DNA of 36,992 nt from CAZOKO01 sp964580455 (lineage in GTDB: Bacteria > Desulfobacterota > WTBG01), in the NCBI GenBank assembly GCA_964580455.1, contig CAZOKO010000014.1, forward strand, positions 1 through 36,992, given 5' to 3'. Position 1 is the stretch's first letter. Every line of letters begins with the position of its first letter. The notes below the pieces were generated by a model, which ran no database searches, was not told the DNA's origin, and saw nothing but the letters and a program-made list of their open reading frames with translations. Below are positions 6,594 through 14,824 of this stretch, one piece after another. The position numbers and the translations under genes are program-made.

Positions 6594-8036
6594 ATGAGAG
6601 TTGGAGATCAAATGATGAAAAAAACAAAAAGGATTATCGCAATTGCTTTTATGCTTGTAGCAATGCTTATAACAGTTAGTAGTTCTGCCCTTGCGGGATG
6701 GTCATCTATGACTAGCGTGACATCAGAGTACCTCCTCTATCTTTGGGGCAGTTCAGGAAGTGATGTTTTTGCAGTAGGAGTTAACGGAACTATTGTCCAC
6801 TATGATGGTTCAAATTGGTCTGCCATGAGCAGCGGAACAACTGAAGCCCTCTTTAATGTCTGGGGCAGTTCAGCTAGTGACGTCTATGCGGTAGGAAGTT
6901 CAGCCACGATGCTTCACTATAATGGCTCAAGCTGGTCTTCTATAAAAAGTGCAACGTCAAATTATCTGGAAGGTGTCTGGGGCAGTTCAGCTAGTGATGT
7001 CTATGTTGTAGGCTGGCATGGAACCATCCTTCACTACAATGGTACGAGCTGGTCTACAATGAACAGCGGAACAACTAACAGTCTATATGGCATATGGGGA
7101 AACTCAGGAAGCGATATATTTGCTGTGGGTGAAAAAGGCACCATTATACACTACAATGGTACAAACTGGTCTACCATGAACAGTGGAATAACTCAAAGTC
7201 TTTTTGATATATGGGGTAGTTCAGGAACAGATGTCTTTGCCGTAGGCTGGAGTGGTGATATTCTACATTACGACGGCACAAGCTGGTCTACTATGAACAG
7301 CGGATCTATAAGTGCAAGCGAATGCATATGGGGCAGTTCAGCAACTGATGTCTTTGCTATTGACACTTTTGACATCGTCCACTACGATGGATCAACTTGG
7401 ACTACTATGTATAGTTACCCTTATTCGACGCTCTCTGCTATTTGGGGAAGTTCAGGAAGTGATGTTTTTGCAGTAGGGAATAGTGGCACCATCCTCCACT
7501 ATGATGGTACCCCTTCACCAACTACTACGACAACTGCAGGTTCTTCGAGCACAACCACCATCTCTCCATCAGCTTTTACTATCGCTGGTACAATTATAGG
7601 TGACATCAGCGCTAATGTTCATGTAGAACTATTAGGAGATGATAATCAGATAGTAGATACAGACAATATGGGTCATTATGAATTTCCTAATTTGAATGCC
7701 GGTGGATTTTATCTCATCATTCCTCAACTTGCAGGTTATGACTTTGATCCACCTCAGCATGAAATACCGAACCTTATGGGAGACGAACTTAATATGGACT
7801 TTTTGGCAATTAAGACTGGTCCCTGTGTGGCAAAAGTAATCTATGGAGAAGAATCGGAGGAAGTAGAACTCCTGAGGTACGTCCGTGATAACGTTCTAAG
7901 TCAAACCCCTGAAGGACGGGAGATTATAAAACTCTACTACCATTGGAGTCCTGTGATAGTTAAGGCAATGGAAAAGGATGAAGAGTTTGAGGAAGATATG
8001 AAGGGAATGATAGATGGGGTTTTGGGGTTTGATTGA
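6594..8036 (+). CDS. Secreted seven-bladed propeller protein with CFI-box-like C-terminal domain
   Basis: The 480 residues begin with a Sec signal peptide (KKTKR, hydrophobic core, cleavage about SSALA-G, residue 34). Seven repeats of about 39 residues follow (about 36-308). Each has the pattern W(S/T)xM, then WGSSxSDVFAVG, then GTILHYDG, so a seven-bladed beta-propeller is likely. A Ser/Thr/Pro linker (TTTTTAGSSSTTT) leads to a beta-sandwich resembling carboxypeptidase-regulatory domains (about 330-410). A C-terminal domain starts CVAKVIYGEESEEVELLR and includes TPEGREIIKLYYHWSPVIVK. It resembles the CFI-box C-terminal domain common in deltaproteobacteria-like genomes. AGGAGGGG precedes the ATG by 3-4 nt. 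A sigma-28 promoter drives it, so it is probably made with flagella. Its ligand is unknown; it is likely periplasmic or on the cell surface. Confidence 0.85.
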   Translation: MRVGDQMMKKTKRIIAIAFMLVAMLITVSSSALAGWSSMTSVTSEYLLYLWGSSGSDVFAVGVNGTIVHYDGSNWSAMSSGTTEALFNVWGSSASDVYAVGSSATMLHYNGSSWSSIKSATSNYLEGVWGSSASDVYVVGWHGTILHYNGTSWSTMNSGTTNSLYGIWGNSGSDIFAVGEKGTIIHYNGTNWSTMNSGITQSLFDIWGSSGTDVFAVGWSGDILHYDGTSWSTMNSGSISASECIWGSSATDVFAIDTFDIVHYDGSTWTTMYSYPYSTLSAIWGSSGSDVFAVGNSGTILHYDGTPSPTTTTTAGSSSTTTISPSAFTIAGTIIGDISANVHVELLGDDNQIVDTDNMGHYEFPNLNAGGFYLIIPQLAGYDFDPPQHEIPNLMGDELNMDFLAIKTGPCVAKVIYGEESEEVELLRYVRDNVLSQTPEGREIIKLYYHWSPVIVKAMEKDEEFEEDMKGMIDGVLGFD

Positions 8037-8128
8037 GGAAGAAGCAGGATAGATATTCTTTCTTGATCAACATTTTAAAAGGCAGGGTCGCAGTCCGCAT
8101 TGGATTCAAGCAATTTTTAATTATTCTA

Positions 8129-8851
8129 CTAAGGTGCAAATAAGAAACTCTTAAGAAACTTCTCAGCCCATTCTTCACCATAATGATTCTGTAAAGGTGC
8201 ACTGCCTGGGTCTTTGTGGATGTAGTCCTCACAGTACTTTTCCATATAGGCATTTCTCTCCGCGATGGCTTTCTGATCTGTTAAAGGTTCAGCCTTTCTA
8301 ATACAGTCACAAAACACATGTATATAATCTCTGAACAACTCCTCTAAATTGGGCAGATACTTTCCCTCGCACCAGCGGTAAAATGAGTAACCTGAATCAT
8401 AATGCTTTGCCCAGTCATGTACCTCACTGCGTCCACCCTCTGTTTTGGGGATCCACTCATATTTTTTTGACACATCTTTCAGGGGTTCAATATATTTGTC
8501 CATATACCCTCTGTCTTTTGAAAGGGGGTGGAGATCAAGCACGCCAATCAAATATTTACTTGCATAGACAAATGTAAAGCCCAGGATGGGGAAATTGTAT
8601 TCCTTCCCGGGAGGTACGCTGGCAAAGTGAACCATCATGGAATCAGCAAAATTCATTTCCCCCATACGTATTCCCATGGTCTTGGTACATCCAAGATATT
8701 CACTTTTGAGAACAGCTCCTTTGCCCTCTTTGGTTGAATGCTTTATCTTGATATCTGGATCGAGGGGGAGAGGTTTTAACTCAAAATATTTACTCATCTC
8801 TTCACACAAAATTCGATTGAAAATAATTTTAAAATTCTTTTCTTCTGGCAT
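8129..8851 (-). CDS. Ferredoxin-dependent bilin reductase-like protein 1
   Basis: This 240-residue protein has the length and landmarks of the bilin reductase (HY2/PcyA/PebA) family. It shows YNFPILGF (85-92), LIGVLDLHPL (101-110), and a C-terminus with DPGSAPLQNHYGEEWAEKF and SFLF. Family enzymes reduce biliverdin with electrons from ferredoxin. By eye, H75 may match the PcyA catalytic His88, while the site of the key Asp105 appears to be T93; D214 falls in the conserved C-terminal Asp region. I place the start at the ATG at 8849-8851 because TTAAGGAG lies 9 nt upstream; a longer frame would start at 8875 without a site. It lies in tandem with a second family member at 9090. Membership is fairly sure from the pattern; the substrate is not. 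Confidence 0.75.
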   Translation of the reverse strand: MPEEKNFKIIFNRILCEEMSKYFELKPLPLDPDIKIKHSTKEGKGAVLKSEYLGCTKTMGIRMGEMNFADSMMVHFASVPPGKEYNFPILGFTFVYASKYLIGVLDLHPLSKDRGYMDKYIEPLKDVSKKYEWIPKTEGGRSEVHDWAKHYDSGYSFYRWCEGKYLPNLEELFRDYIHVFCDCIRKAEPLTDQKAIAERNAYMEKYCEDYIHKDPGSAPLQNHYGEEWAEKFLKSFLFAP

Positions 8852-9089
8852 AATAATTTTCTCCTTAAGGGTCATAGAGAATTAAGGTTAGCATAGTGTA
8901 CAATAAAATTCACCATAAGGCGAGTTCTAAAAATTGCAAGTATCCAAAACTTTTTTGCTCCTCACAGGCATCCCAACATGGCCTTTACTTTTTTATATCA
9001 CTTGCACTATTTATCATACTTGTCTGACATGTTCTATCTTCCCTCTATCTTGCAGCAGTGCTTTTTCAGAAATTCAACGGAACATCTTC

Positions 9090-9854
9090 TCACGAAAAGA
9101 GAAATTCACTTAAGAATCTTTCTGTCCACTCCTCGCCGAAAAACGTTCTATACGGTCCGCCCCCGGGATCATTTTCAGCATAGACGGTTTTAAACTCCTG
9201 CTTGAACTCAAGTATTTCCGTTCTACGTCTTTCATCCTCAATGGGCGTAGCCTCCTTGATTTTATCGATATGGAAATCGAGGTACTCTTGGAACCCTTGC
9301 TCTACTTTACCCTCAAATTCCTTAGGACACCGAAAGTAAAGAGGGTAACCCGAGGAATACGGCTGTGCCCACTTTCTCAATTCGGTACGTGACCCCTTGA
9401 CTCTGGGAATATCTTTGTATTTCGCATTGATCGCAGCTAGAGGTTCAGTGTAGCGCTTAAGGTAGTTCTCATCCCGCCGAAGGGGATGGATATCCACTAA
9501 TATAAAAAGCCAGCGCTTTGTCTCCGCTGAATCATAAATCAGAACTGGAAAGTCATAGTCGTCTGCAGGCCATATAGTGGCGTTTCTCACATACACCGCT
9601 CCTTCAGCATTGAAAGCACCCAGCCTAACGGCCTGGACCTTTTCAAATGTGTAAAGGCTGCTTATCTGTTCTATGAGGCCAGCCTCCTGCTCGAGCTTCT
9701 TGTGTGCAAATTCCTCCGGCAGTTCGTGCTTCTTCATTTTGAAATACTGTTCCAGAGTTCCAATCAAAATATCATTGAATATGAGCCTCAACGATTGACC
9801 CGGTGCCCATTCCTTCCCTTTTACCGGTTCCGGGTTGCCTTGATTATGTTCCAT
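9090..9854 (-). CDS. Ferredoxin-dependent bilin reductase-like protein 2
   Basis: This 254-residue relative of the bilin reductases is strongly diverged from its neighbour. Landmarks are YDFPVLIYD (100-108), LFILVDIHPL (116-125), then NDPGGGPYRTFFGEEWTERF and EFLF at the end. By eye, the position of PcyA His88 is Asn91 here, as in PebA/PebS-type enzymes. D108 matches the key Asp105, and N228-D229 match the conserved Asn-Asp near the C-terminus. This copy therefore has a plausible active site. AAGGAG precedes the ATG at 9852-9854 by about 6 nt. It is upstream of, and in the same direction as, the 8129 gene across a 238-nt spacer, so the two may form an operon or have separate promoters. No heme oxygenase or bilin-binding photoreceptor is in the window. 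Confidence 0.78.
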   Translation of the reverse strand: MEHNQGNPEPVKGKEWAPGQSLRLIFNDILIGTLEQYFKMKKHELPEEFAHKKLEQEAGLIEQISSLYTFEKVQAVRLGAFNAEGAVYVRNATIWPADDYDFPVLIYDSAETKRWLFILVDIHPLRRDENYLKRYTEPLAAINAKYKDIPRVKGSRTELRKWAQPYSSGYPLYFRCPKEFEGKVEQGFQEYLDFHIDKIKEATPIEDERRRTEILEFKQEFKTVYAENDPGGGPYRTFFGEEWTERFLSEFLFS

Positions 9855-10110
9855 CTTCTACTCCTTTTTTGTTTCTGTCATAAATGGTCCTTGTCAAGAA
9901 AACTCATCTCCTTTTCCGTTATAAGCATCAAGCAGCATACCGGAAAGGTTTATTAATGCTCTCGCCTTCACTGATAAAGAAGTCCTAAATAATCCACGTT
10001 ACCAAAAGTTTCTTACACTGAAATTTGTCTGAAGGCGGCTTTTACTTGTATCAAGAAATGTGAAAAATAGGCGCGATCAATCTCACTAAAGACCCCTCTT
10101 GCAAGTCATG

Positions 10111-10236
10111 TCATTGCTTCGGGAACCCTTGGTGCTTCTTTTCATCCTTCTTGACCTTCTTCGCGGCCCTTTTTTCCTTCAGGGTTTTTGCCGGTTCCTT
10201 CTTTACTCCCTTCTTACTGTTCAGGCCTTTGGTCAT
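10111..10236 (-). CDS. Small Lys-rich conserved protein (41 aa)
   Basis: The 41 residues start MTKGLNSKKGVKKEPAKTLK and continue EKRAAKKVKKDEKKHQGF. I recall similar short basic proteins of this GLNSKKxxKKEPAKTLKEKRAAKK type in proteobacteria; no function is established. AAGGAGC lies 8 nt upstream of the ATG (10234-10236). A near-perfect sigma-70 promoter lies about 60 nt further up, which strongly supports expression. Its high charge suggests nucleic-acid or ribosome contact (inference). Confidence 0.75.
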   Translation of the reverse strand: MTKGLNSKKGVKKEPAKTLKEKRAAKKVKKDEKKHQGFPKQ

Positions 10237-10303
10237 GGTTTTTGCTCCTTATGATTGAGGTTTTTTAGTATTTTTTGATAAGAAGTTCCCTTTTGATAGG
10301 GGA

Positions 10304-10332
10304 AGTATATAGTGGAGTCACTTGTATGTCAA
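10304..10332 (-). promoter_or_regulatory. Sigma-70 promoter of the 41-aa protein gene
   Basis: On the minus strand, TTGACA (10327-10332), a 17-nt spacer and TATACT (10304-10309) form a near-consensus promoter. It would start transcription near 10297, about 60 nt before the small gene. Between here and the tRNA (10333-10550) I see no gene. Confidence 0.75.
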
Positions 10333-10550
10333 TATATACACAGGTACCTTGAAATGAATCTTCTGAAGAGAGTGTAATTAAATTATCAAGTAAAATTTTG
10401 GAATAAATTGATTCCAATTAAGAAACGGATGGACATGTGAAATGAAATAGTCACAAAATGGTCACAAGTGCCAATTTCAGTTGGAAAATGGGTGTTCTGC
10501 AGATGTTGCGTGGATGGTCGTAATCTAATGAAAATATTAGAAAAAGTTGA

Positions 10551-10637
10551 TGGTGCCGAAGGCGAGACTCGAACTCGCACGGAGTAACCCCCACTAGACC
10601 CTGAACCTAGCGTGTCTACCAGTTCCACCACTTCGGC
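10551..10637 (-). tRNA. tRNA-Leu (CAG)
   Basis: The acceptor stem GCCGAAG/CTTCGGC is followed by discriminator A and an encoded CCA. A D-arm, a long variable arm and the T-loop GTTCGAGTC are all present. The anticodon loop TTCAGGG gives anticodon CAG, reading CUG. Confidence 0.95.
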
Positions 10638-10685
10638 ACTTGAAAAACTGGAGGAGAAGTGGTATGTTCTGCCTTTAATAACTTA

Positions 10686-10712
10686 ACTATAATAGATTTT
10701 TTCTTTTGTCAA
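10686..10712 (-). promoter_or_regulatory. Candidate promoter of tRNA-Leu
   Basis: On the minus strand, TTGACA (10707-10712) and TATAGT (10686-10691) are separated by 15 nt, somewhat short. It lies about 50 nt upstream of the tRNA. Confidence 0.4.
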
Positions 10713-10728
10713 TTTTTTAATTCGTTTA

Positions 10729-10792
10729 CCGCAGAGATCGCTGAGACCGCAGAGGAAAATATTCTTCTCTTCGTGTTGCTTCGTGGTTTCAT
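10729..10792. repeat. Degenerate CCACAGAG-type intergenic repeat
   Basis: CCGCAGAGATCGCTGAGACC followed by GCAGAG, and an opposing CTTCGTGGTTTC end, resemble the better preserved element at 14528-14727. Confidence 0.4.
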
Positions 10793-10813
10793 TTTATTTA
10801 AAGAAGGATTATC

Positions 10814-11221
10814 ATGGAAAAAGCGATGCACTTAGAAGATGATAGCATGTGCTATGCCTGTGGGAAGAAGAATGAAAAGGGTCTTCACCTGGAGTTTTCG
10901 TTTTTTGAACAGGAAAAGAGTATTGAAACTACATTTTTACCTTCCTCTTTTCATCAGGGTTGGAAGGGAGTAGTGCATGGGGGGATTGTTGCCACAGTTA
11001 TGGATGAGGCGATGGCAAAGCTGGTTCATCGCCTGGGCTATCATGGATTAACCGCTTCTCTTGATATAAGATTTAAGGATGTTGCGAAAACACTTGAACC
11101 TTTGAAAGTTAGAGCAGAGATTACCAAACTTGCTAAAAAACTCATCTTTGCAAAGGCAGTTGCTAGCAGGGAAGATGGTAAAGTTGTTGCTGAGGCACAT
11201 GCTAAGTTGATGATATATTAA
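10814..11221 (+). CDS. PaaI-like hotdog thioesterase
   Basis: The 135 residues match small hotdog-fold acyl-CoA thioesterases. The N-terminus has CYACGKKNEKGLHLEF (Cys13 and Cys16), typical of this subgroup. The core VVHGGIVATVMDEAM (53-67) holds the HGG motif and the Asp/Glu positions of the 4HBT/PaaI active site. These enzymes hydrolyse acyl-CoA thioesters in the cytoplasm; the substrate cannot be read from sequence. GAAGGA lies a few nt before the ATG. The gene stands alone, with an apparent terminator right after it. Confidence 0.85.
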   Translation: MEKAMHLEDDSMCYACGKKNEKGLHLEFSFFEQEKSIETTFLPSSFHQGWKGVVHGGIVATVMDEAMAKLVHRLGYHGLTASLDIRFKDVAKTLEPLKVRAEITKLAKKLIFAKAVASREDGKVVAEAHAKLMIY

Positions 11222-11223
11222 GA

Positions 11224-11254
11224 TGTACTACTCAAAAGTGGTGCGTACATTTTT
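11224..11254 (+). terminator. Candidate intrinsic terminator after the thioesterase gene
   Basis: ACTACT and AGTGGT (11227-11232 with 11237-11242, one G-T pair) close a CAAA loop. An outer TGT/ACA pairing follows across a bulge, then TTTTT at 11250-11254. Confidence 0.45.
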
Positions 11255-11297
11255 CGCTTGGGTGTTAGGTTAAGTGTACTATGTGTGAAGTTTTATA

Positions 11298-11420
11298 AAT
11301 CCGAAATCCGAATATCGAAATCCGAAACAAATCCTAATTTCTAAAATTCAAATGACCAAAAACATTTATTTTATTTGAACATTTTGATTTTGAGATTTTT
11401 TAGGATTGAATGATTTTATT
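11298..11420. repeat. AT-rich ATCCGAAAT-type intergenic repeat
   Basis: ATCCGAAATCCGAATATCG and a repeat of the same words begin the element. Arms AATCCTAA and TTAGGATT with interior complementarity could form a long imperfect hairpin. I have seen this kind of repeat between genes of many uncultured bacteria. No gene lies between 11222 and 11523. Confidence 0.5.
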
Positions 11421-11523
11421 TCTATTCAATAGTGTGTGGTTTTTTAAGAGGAATTGTAAGAAGTATAAACATATCTCATAAATAAATAGTGCAATAAGAG
11501 TCAATGTAAATAAGTAATAAGCT

Positions 11524-12447
11524 ATGAAAATATTCGAGGGTGCATCACAGATTAGGGAAAGACTTAAGAACCCGGTGGTAACTATCGGAAACTTTGATGG
11601 AGTACATTTAGGCCACCAGGCTATTTTTAGAAAAGTTATAGAGAAAGCACATGAAATAGGGGGGGTATCAGTAGTCTATACCTTTGATCCACATCCCCTT
11701 AAGGTGCTTCAGCCTAATCGCTTTTTCCCATTAATCACTACCAGGGAAGAAAAAGAGCGGGTGATTGAATGGATAGGGATTGATGTACTGATTAATGAGA
11801 GATTTACTAAGGATTTTGCCCAGTTGTCGACAGATGATTTTATAAAGGAAGTCCTTTGTAATAAGGTTCAGGCAAAAGAGATTTTTATTGGTCCTGACTA
11901 TCGCTTCGGCAGGGGAAGAAAGGGTACTACTGATCTGTTAAGGAGTTTGGGAGAGAGTTGCGGTCTTGAAATTGGGATTTTAGAAAACGTTGAGGTTGAT
12001 GGTGTAGAGGTACGAAGCACCATGATCAGGAATTATGTTCTGGAAGGAAAGGTAAGGGAGGCCGCAAAGTTTTTAGGACGGGGTTATACCCTGGGAGGGA
12101 AAGTAGTCGAGGGAAAGGCGCAGGGGAAGAAGATGGGAATTCCCACGGCTAACCTGGAACCATTGAAAGACCTGTATCCAAGGAGTGGTATTTTTGCGGT
12201 GAAGGTTATTATGGAAGACGATTATGTCCAGGGGGTATTGAATATAGGATATAATCCCACGTTTCCTGAGAAAGACTTTTCCCTGGAGGTACATATGCTC
12301 GATTTTGATCAGGATATCTATGGAAGTGAGATTGAATTGATTTTCGTGGAAAAACTCAGAGATGAAAAGAAATTTGCAACACCTGAGTTGCTGGTGGAGC
12401 AGATAAATGAAGATATTAAAAAAGCCCGAAAGATATTGAATGTTTAA
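11524..12447 (+). CDS. ribF: Bifunctional riboflavin kinase / FAD synthetase
   Basis: The 307 residues have the normal RibF length. The N-terminal FAD synthetase domain shows VTIGNFDGVHLGHQ (19-32), the nucleotidyl-transferase HxGH-type motif, and later YRFGRGRKG and VRSTMIRNYVLEG. The C-terminal flavokinase domain shows GKVVEGKAQGKKMGIPTANL with the PTAN motif. The enzyme phosphorylates riboflavin to FMN and adenylates FMN to FAD in the cytoplasm. It supplies the cofactors needed by the diaphorase at the right end of the window. No FMN riboswitch is visible upstream. Confidence 0.95.
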   Translation: MKIFEGASQIRERLKNPVVTIGNFDGVHLGHQAIFRKVIEKAHEIGGVSVVYTFDPHPLKVLQPNRFFPLITTREEKERVIEWIGIDVLINERFTKDFAQLSTDDFIKEVLCNKVQAKEIFIGPDYRFGRGRKGTTDLLRSLGESCGLEIGILENVEVDGVEVRSTMIRNYVLEGKVREAAKFLGRGYTLGGKVVEGKAQGKKMGIPTANLEPLKDLYPRSGIFAVKVIMEDDYVQGVLNIGYNPTFPEKDFSLEVHMLDFDQDIYGSEIELIFVEKLRDEKKFATPELLVEQINEDIKKARKILNV

Positions 12448-12497
12448 ACCTAGCTTTGCTTAAGTAATTGGAATGCATGAAATCCGTTATTCTTCCC

Positions 12498-14411
12498 TCA
12501 CCTTTTTTCTCTCAATATTCTCTTATCACCCACTCTTATCGTAATCTTTAATTGATCAAAATACTCCATAAGAGGAATAGTGTACTTGCGGGAGGCTTTT
12601 GTTAAGTCCTTGAATTGGGTGGTGGTAATTTCACCATTTTTTTTGAGATATTCTGTCAGGTTTTTCTTGAGCGTTTCCAGTGCTTCTCTATGGAACCAGA
12701 GATTCTCTTTAACTTTAACTGCTGTGCCGTCGGCAGTTAATAAATCTATGATACTCCTTGTTTCTTTCTCATCACTTGAAAGTTTCTCAATCAATTCCTT
12801 AAAAGAAGGAGGTGTGAGATTACCCTTAAGGTAAATTTTCGCAATTTTATCTTTTTGTTCTTTCTGAAAATCCTTGAGAAGGGGTTTATGTTCATGGAGC
12901 CACAGTTTGTCCTTCTCAAGTTTGATGCGAGAAGTGTTGAGTAAATTATTAAGAAGGTGATTGAATAATCGAGAATCAACGAGGTGAGGGAGCTTGCTTT
13001 TTAACTCTTCTTTAATCATACCTTTTTTTAGTGGAAATTTTTTATGATAATTTTTTATCTGTGAAAGAAGAGTGGATTTGAGTTCTTCATATTTTTGAAT
13101 CGCAATCACCTTTTGTGTTTCTTTATCAATGAGAACCAGTTTTTTCTCTTTGATGAGTTTATTTAAGAGCAGTGATAGTTGGGAGGGTTCTTTCCCCATT
13201 CTGGATATAAGCTGTGGAAGGTCAAGACCTGCCAAACCGGAATCTAAGACGAATAGTGAAATTTTCTCTTTGTCTGATCCTTCTTGAATGGCGTTTAATT
13301 GGGATACTGTTTCTGATGTTAATCTCTTATGTTTATGGGGGTGAGCGTCAAGAATTTCCCCTCCGCCTATGGTAAAGACAGGTGAGTAACATCTGATTAC
13401 AAATCTGTCTCGTGGAAGTACTATAACAGATTCTTCCAATTTGAGTTGAGCAAGTGAACTGCCACCAGGTGGAAGCTCTTCCTTATCCAGAAGGATAAGC
13501 TGAGCAAGGACTTCACTGGTACCACTGTGGAATCTGACCCTGGAACGGTTCTTCAAAGCTTTAGGAGAGTTGGGGAGATGTTCTATCCTCACATCGATTC
13601 TTGAGGTGGGCTGCAAGGTTTTAGGCGAAACCAGCATGCTACCTCTCTCTAAAAAATCTTTGTCTACACCCTGGAGGTTAATTGCTGTTCTCAAACCTGC
13701 AGTGGCTTTTTCCACCTGCTGGTTATGCACCTGGATGCCTCGTATCTTGGCCTCTATTTTTTCAGGCAGTATTTCTACATTGTCGCCTATTGAAATGGTT
13801 CCAGAGATGAGGGTTCCGGTTACCACTGTTCCAAATCCTTTCATGGTAAAGACACGATCGATAGGAAGCCTGAAGATTCCCTCTGATATCCTTTCTTCAA
13901 CTCCCTTAGCTAAGTTATCAAGCGTAGAAAGAAGATCAGGAATACCCTGTCCAGTAGTGGACGAGAGGGGAATGACAGGTGCATTTTCTAAAAAACTGTT
14001 TTTGGTAAATTCTTTTATGTCATCTTTAACCAGTCGTAGCCACTCTTCATCAACCAGGTCAGTTTTTGTTATTGCGATAACACCTCTTTTAATTTTAATT
14101 ATCTGGCAGATGTCCAAGTGCTCTCTCGTCTGTGGCATTATGCCTTCATCAGCTGCGATGGTAAAGAGGACTATATCTATTCCTCCTACACCGGCTACCA
14201 TATTCCTCACAAATTTTTCATGTCCTGGAACGTCCACAATGCCCAGTCTCTGACCACTGGGCAAGGTTAGAGAAGTGAAACCCAGCTGGATAGTAATACC
14301 CCGTTCTTTCTCCTCTTTCAAACGGTCAAGGTCGATCCCCGTCAATGTTTTTATTAGAGTGGTTTTGCCATGATCAATATGACCAGCCGTTCCTAAGATA
14401 ATCTGTTTCAT
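12498..14411 (-). CDS. selB: Selenocysteine-specific translation factor SelB
   Basis: The 637 residues begin with an EF-Tu-like GTPase: GTAGHIDHGKTT (P-loop), RGITIQLGF, DVPGHEKFVRNMVAG and TKTDLV. Domains II and III follow, then C-terminal winged helices (about 380-637), which bind the SECIS hairpin of selenoprotein mRNAs. This is the SelB layout and length. SelB delivers Sec-tRNA to UGA codons in the ribosome. I found no selA, selD, tRNA-Sec or in-frame-UGA gene in the window, so its selenoproteins lie elsewhere. Confidence 0.95.
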   Translation of the reverse strand: MKQIILGTAGHIDHGKTTLIKTLTGIDLDRLKEEKERGITIQLGFTSLTLPSGQRLGIVDVPGHEKFVRNMVAGVGGIDIVLFTIAADEGIMPQTREHLDICQIIKIKRGVIAITKTDLVDEEWLRLVKDDIKEFTKNSFLENAPVIPLSSTTGQGIPDLLSTLDNLAKGVEERISEGIFRLPIDRVFTMKGFGTVVTGTLISGTISIGDNVEILPEKIEAKIRGIQVHNQQVEKATAGLRTAINLQGVDKDFLERGSMLVSPKTLQPTSRIDVRIEHLPNSPKALKNRSRVRFHSGTSEVLAQLILLDKEELPPGGSSLAQLKLEESVIVLPRDRFVIRCYSPVFTIGGGEILDAHPHKHKRLTSETVSQLNAIQEGSDKEKISLFVLDSGLAGLDLPQLISRMGKEPSQLSLLLNKLIKEKKLVLIDKETQKVIAIQKYEELKSTLLSQIKNYHKKFPLKKGMIKEELKSKLPHLVDSRLFNHLLNNLLNTSRIKLEKDKLWLHEHKPLLKDFQKEQKDKIAKIYLKGNLTPPSFKELIEKLSSDEKETRSIIDLLTADGTAVKVKENLWFHREALETLKKNLTEYLKKNGEITTTQFKDLTKASRKYTIPLMEYFDQLKITIRVGDKRILREKR

Positions 14412-14527
14412 CTGAAAGCGTTTTTCCAGGATGTTTATTTGTATAAGGTTAGCTTATTAATAAACTAAACAAAAGTGATTTGGTTTTCAAGAGAATTACT
14501 GAATAAATATTAACCCAGATTTTGCAA

Positions 14528-14727
14528 TTAACCACAGAGCGCACAGAGAAAACACTTGTTAAAATAATAATTTACACCTTTTTTCATAGTAACTCTCTGT
14601 GCACATTTTAGTGAAAAACTTTTAGCCAAAGATTCTCTCCCAAATTTAAAAACATAGAGAAAAGATAACGAATTTAAATATGTTTTTCTTTTTGCTATAT
14701 TAACCCTCAGTGTTCTCTGTGGTTTCA
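14528..14727. repeat. CCACAGAG-type element with inverted ends
   Basis: About 200 bp is bounded by AACCACAGAGCGCACAGAG at the left and GTGTTCTCTGTGGTTT at the right, which are inverted copies. An internal CTCTCTGTGCAC copy lies at 14593. Open frames here are by-products of the repeat. Related fragments lie at 10729-10792 and 36962-36992. I see no gene in 14412-14824. Confidence 0.6.
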
Positions 14728-14824
14728 AATGCATCATTTGGGATTAAACCATAGGTACGAAGAGCATTCAAATAAATGTGTAATAGAAAGGATAGATAGT
14801 GTTTGGTGGGGAACATTAGGTTGT

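Noticed and set aside
10430..10482. GTCACAA words next to the tRNA-Leu 3' end as an integration site
   Set aside because: There is no integrase gene and no duplicate of the tRNA 3' end in the window.
10386..10631. 81-residue minus-strand frame starting MVELVDTLGSGSS
   Set aside because: It is the translation of tRNA-Leu and its 3' flank; that peptide is a common false call over tRNA-Leu genes.
14528..14737. 69-residue minus-strand frame
   Set aside because: It lies entirely in the CCACAGAG repeat element and has no ribosome site.
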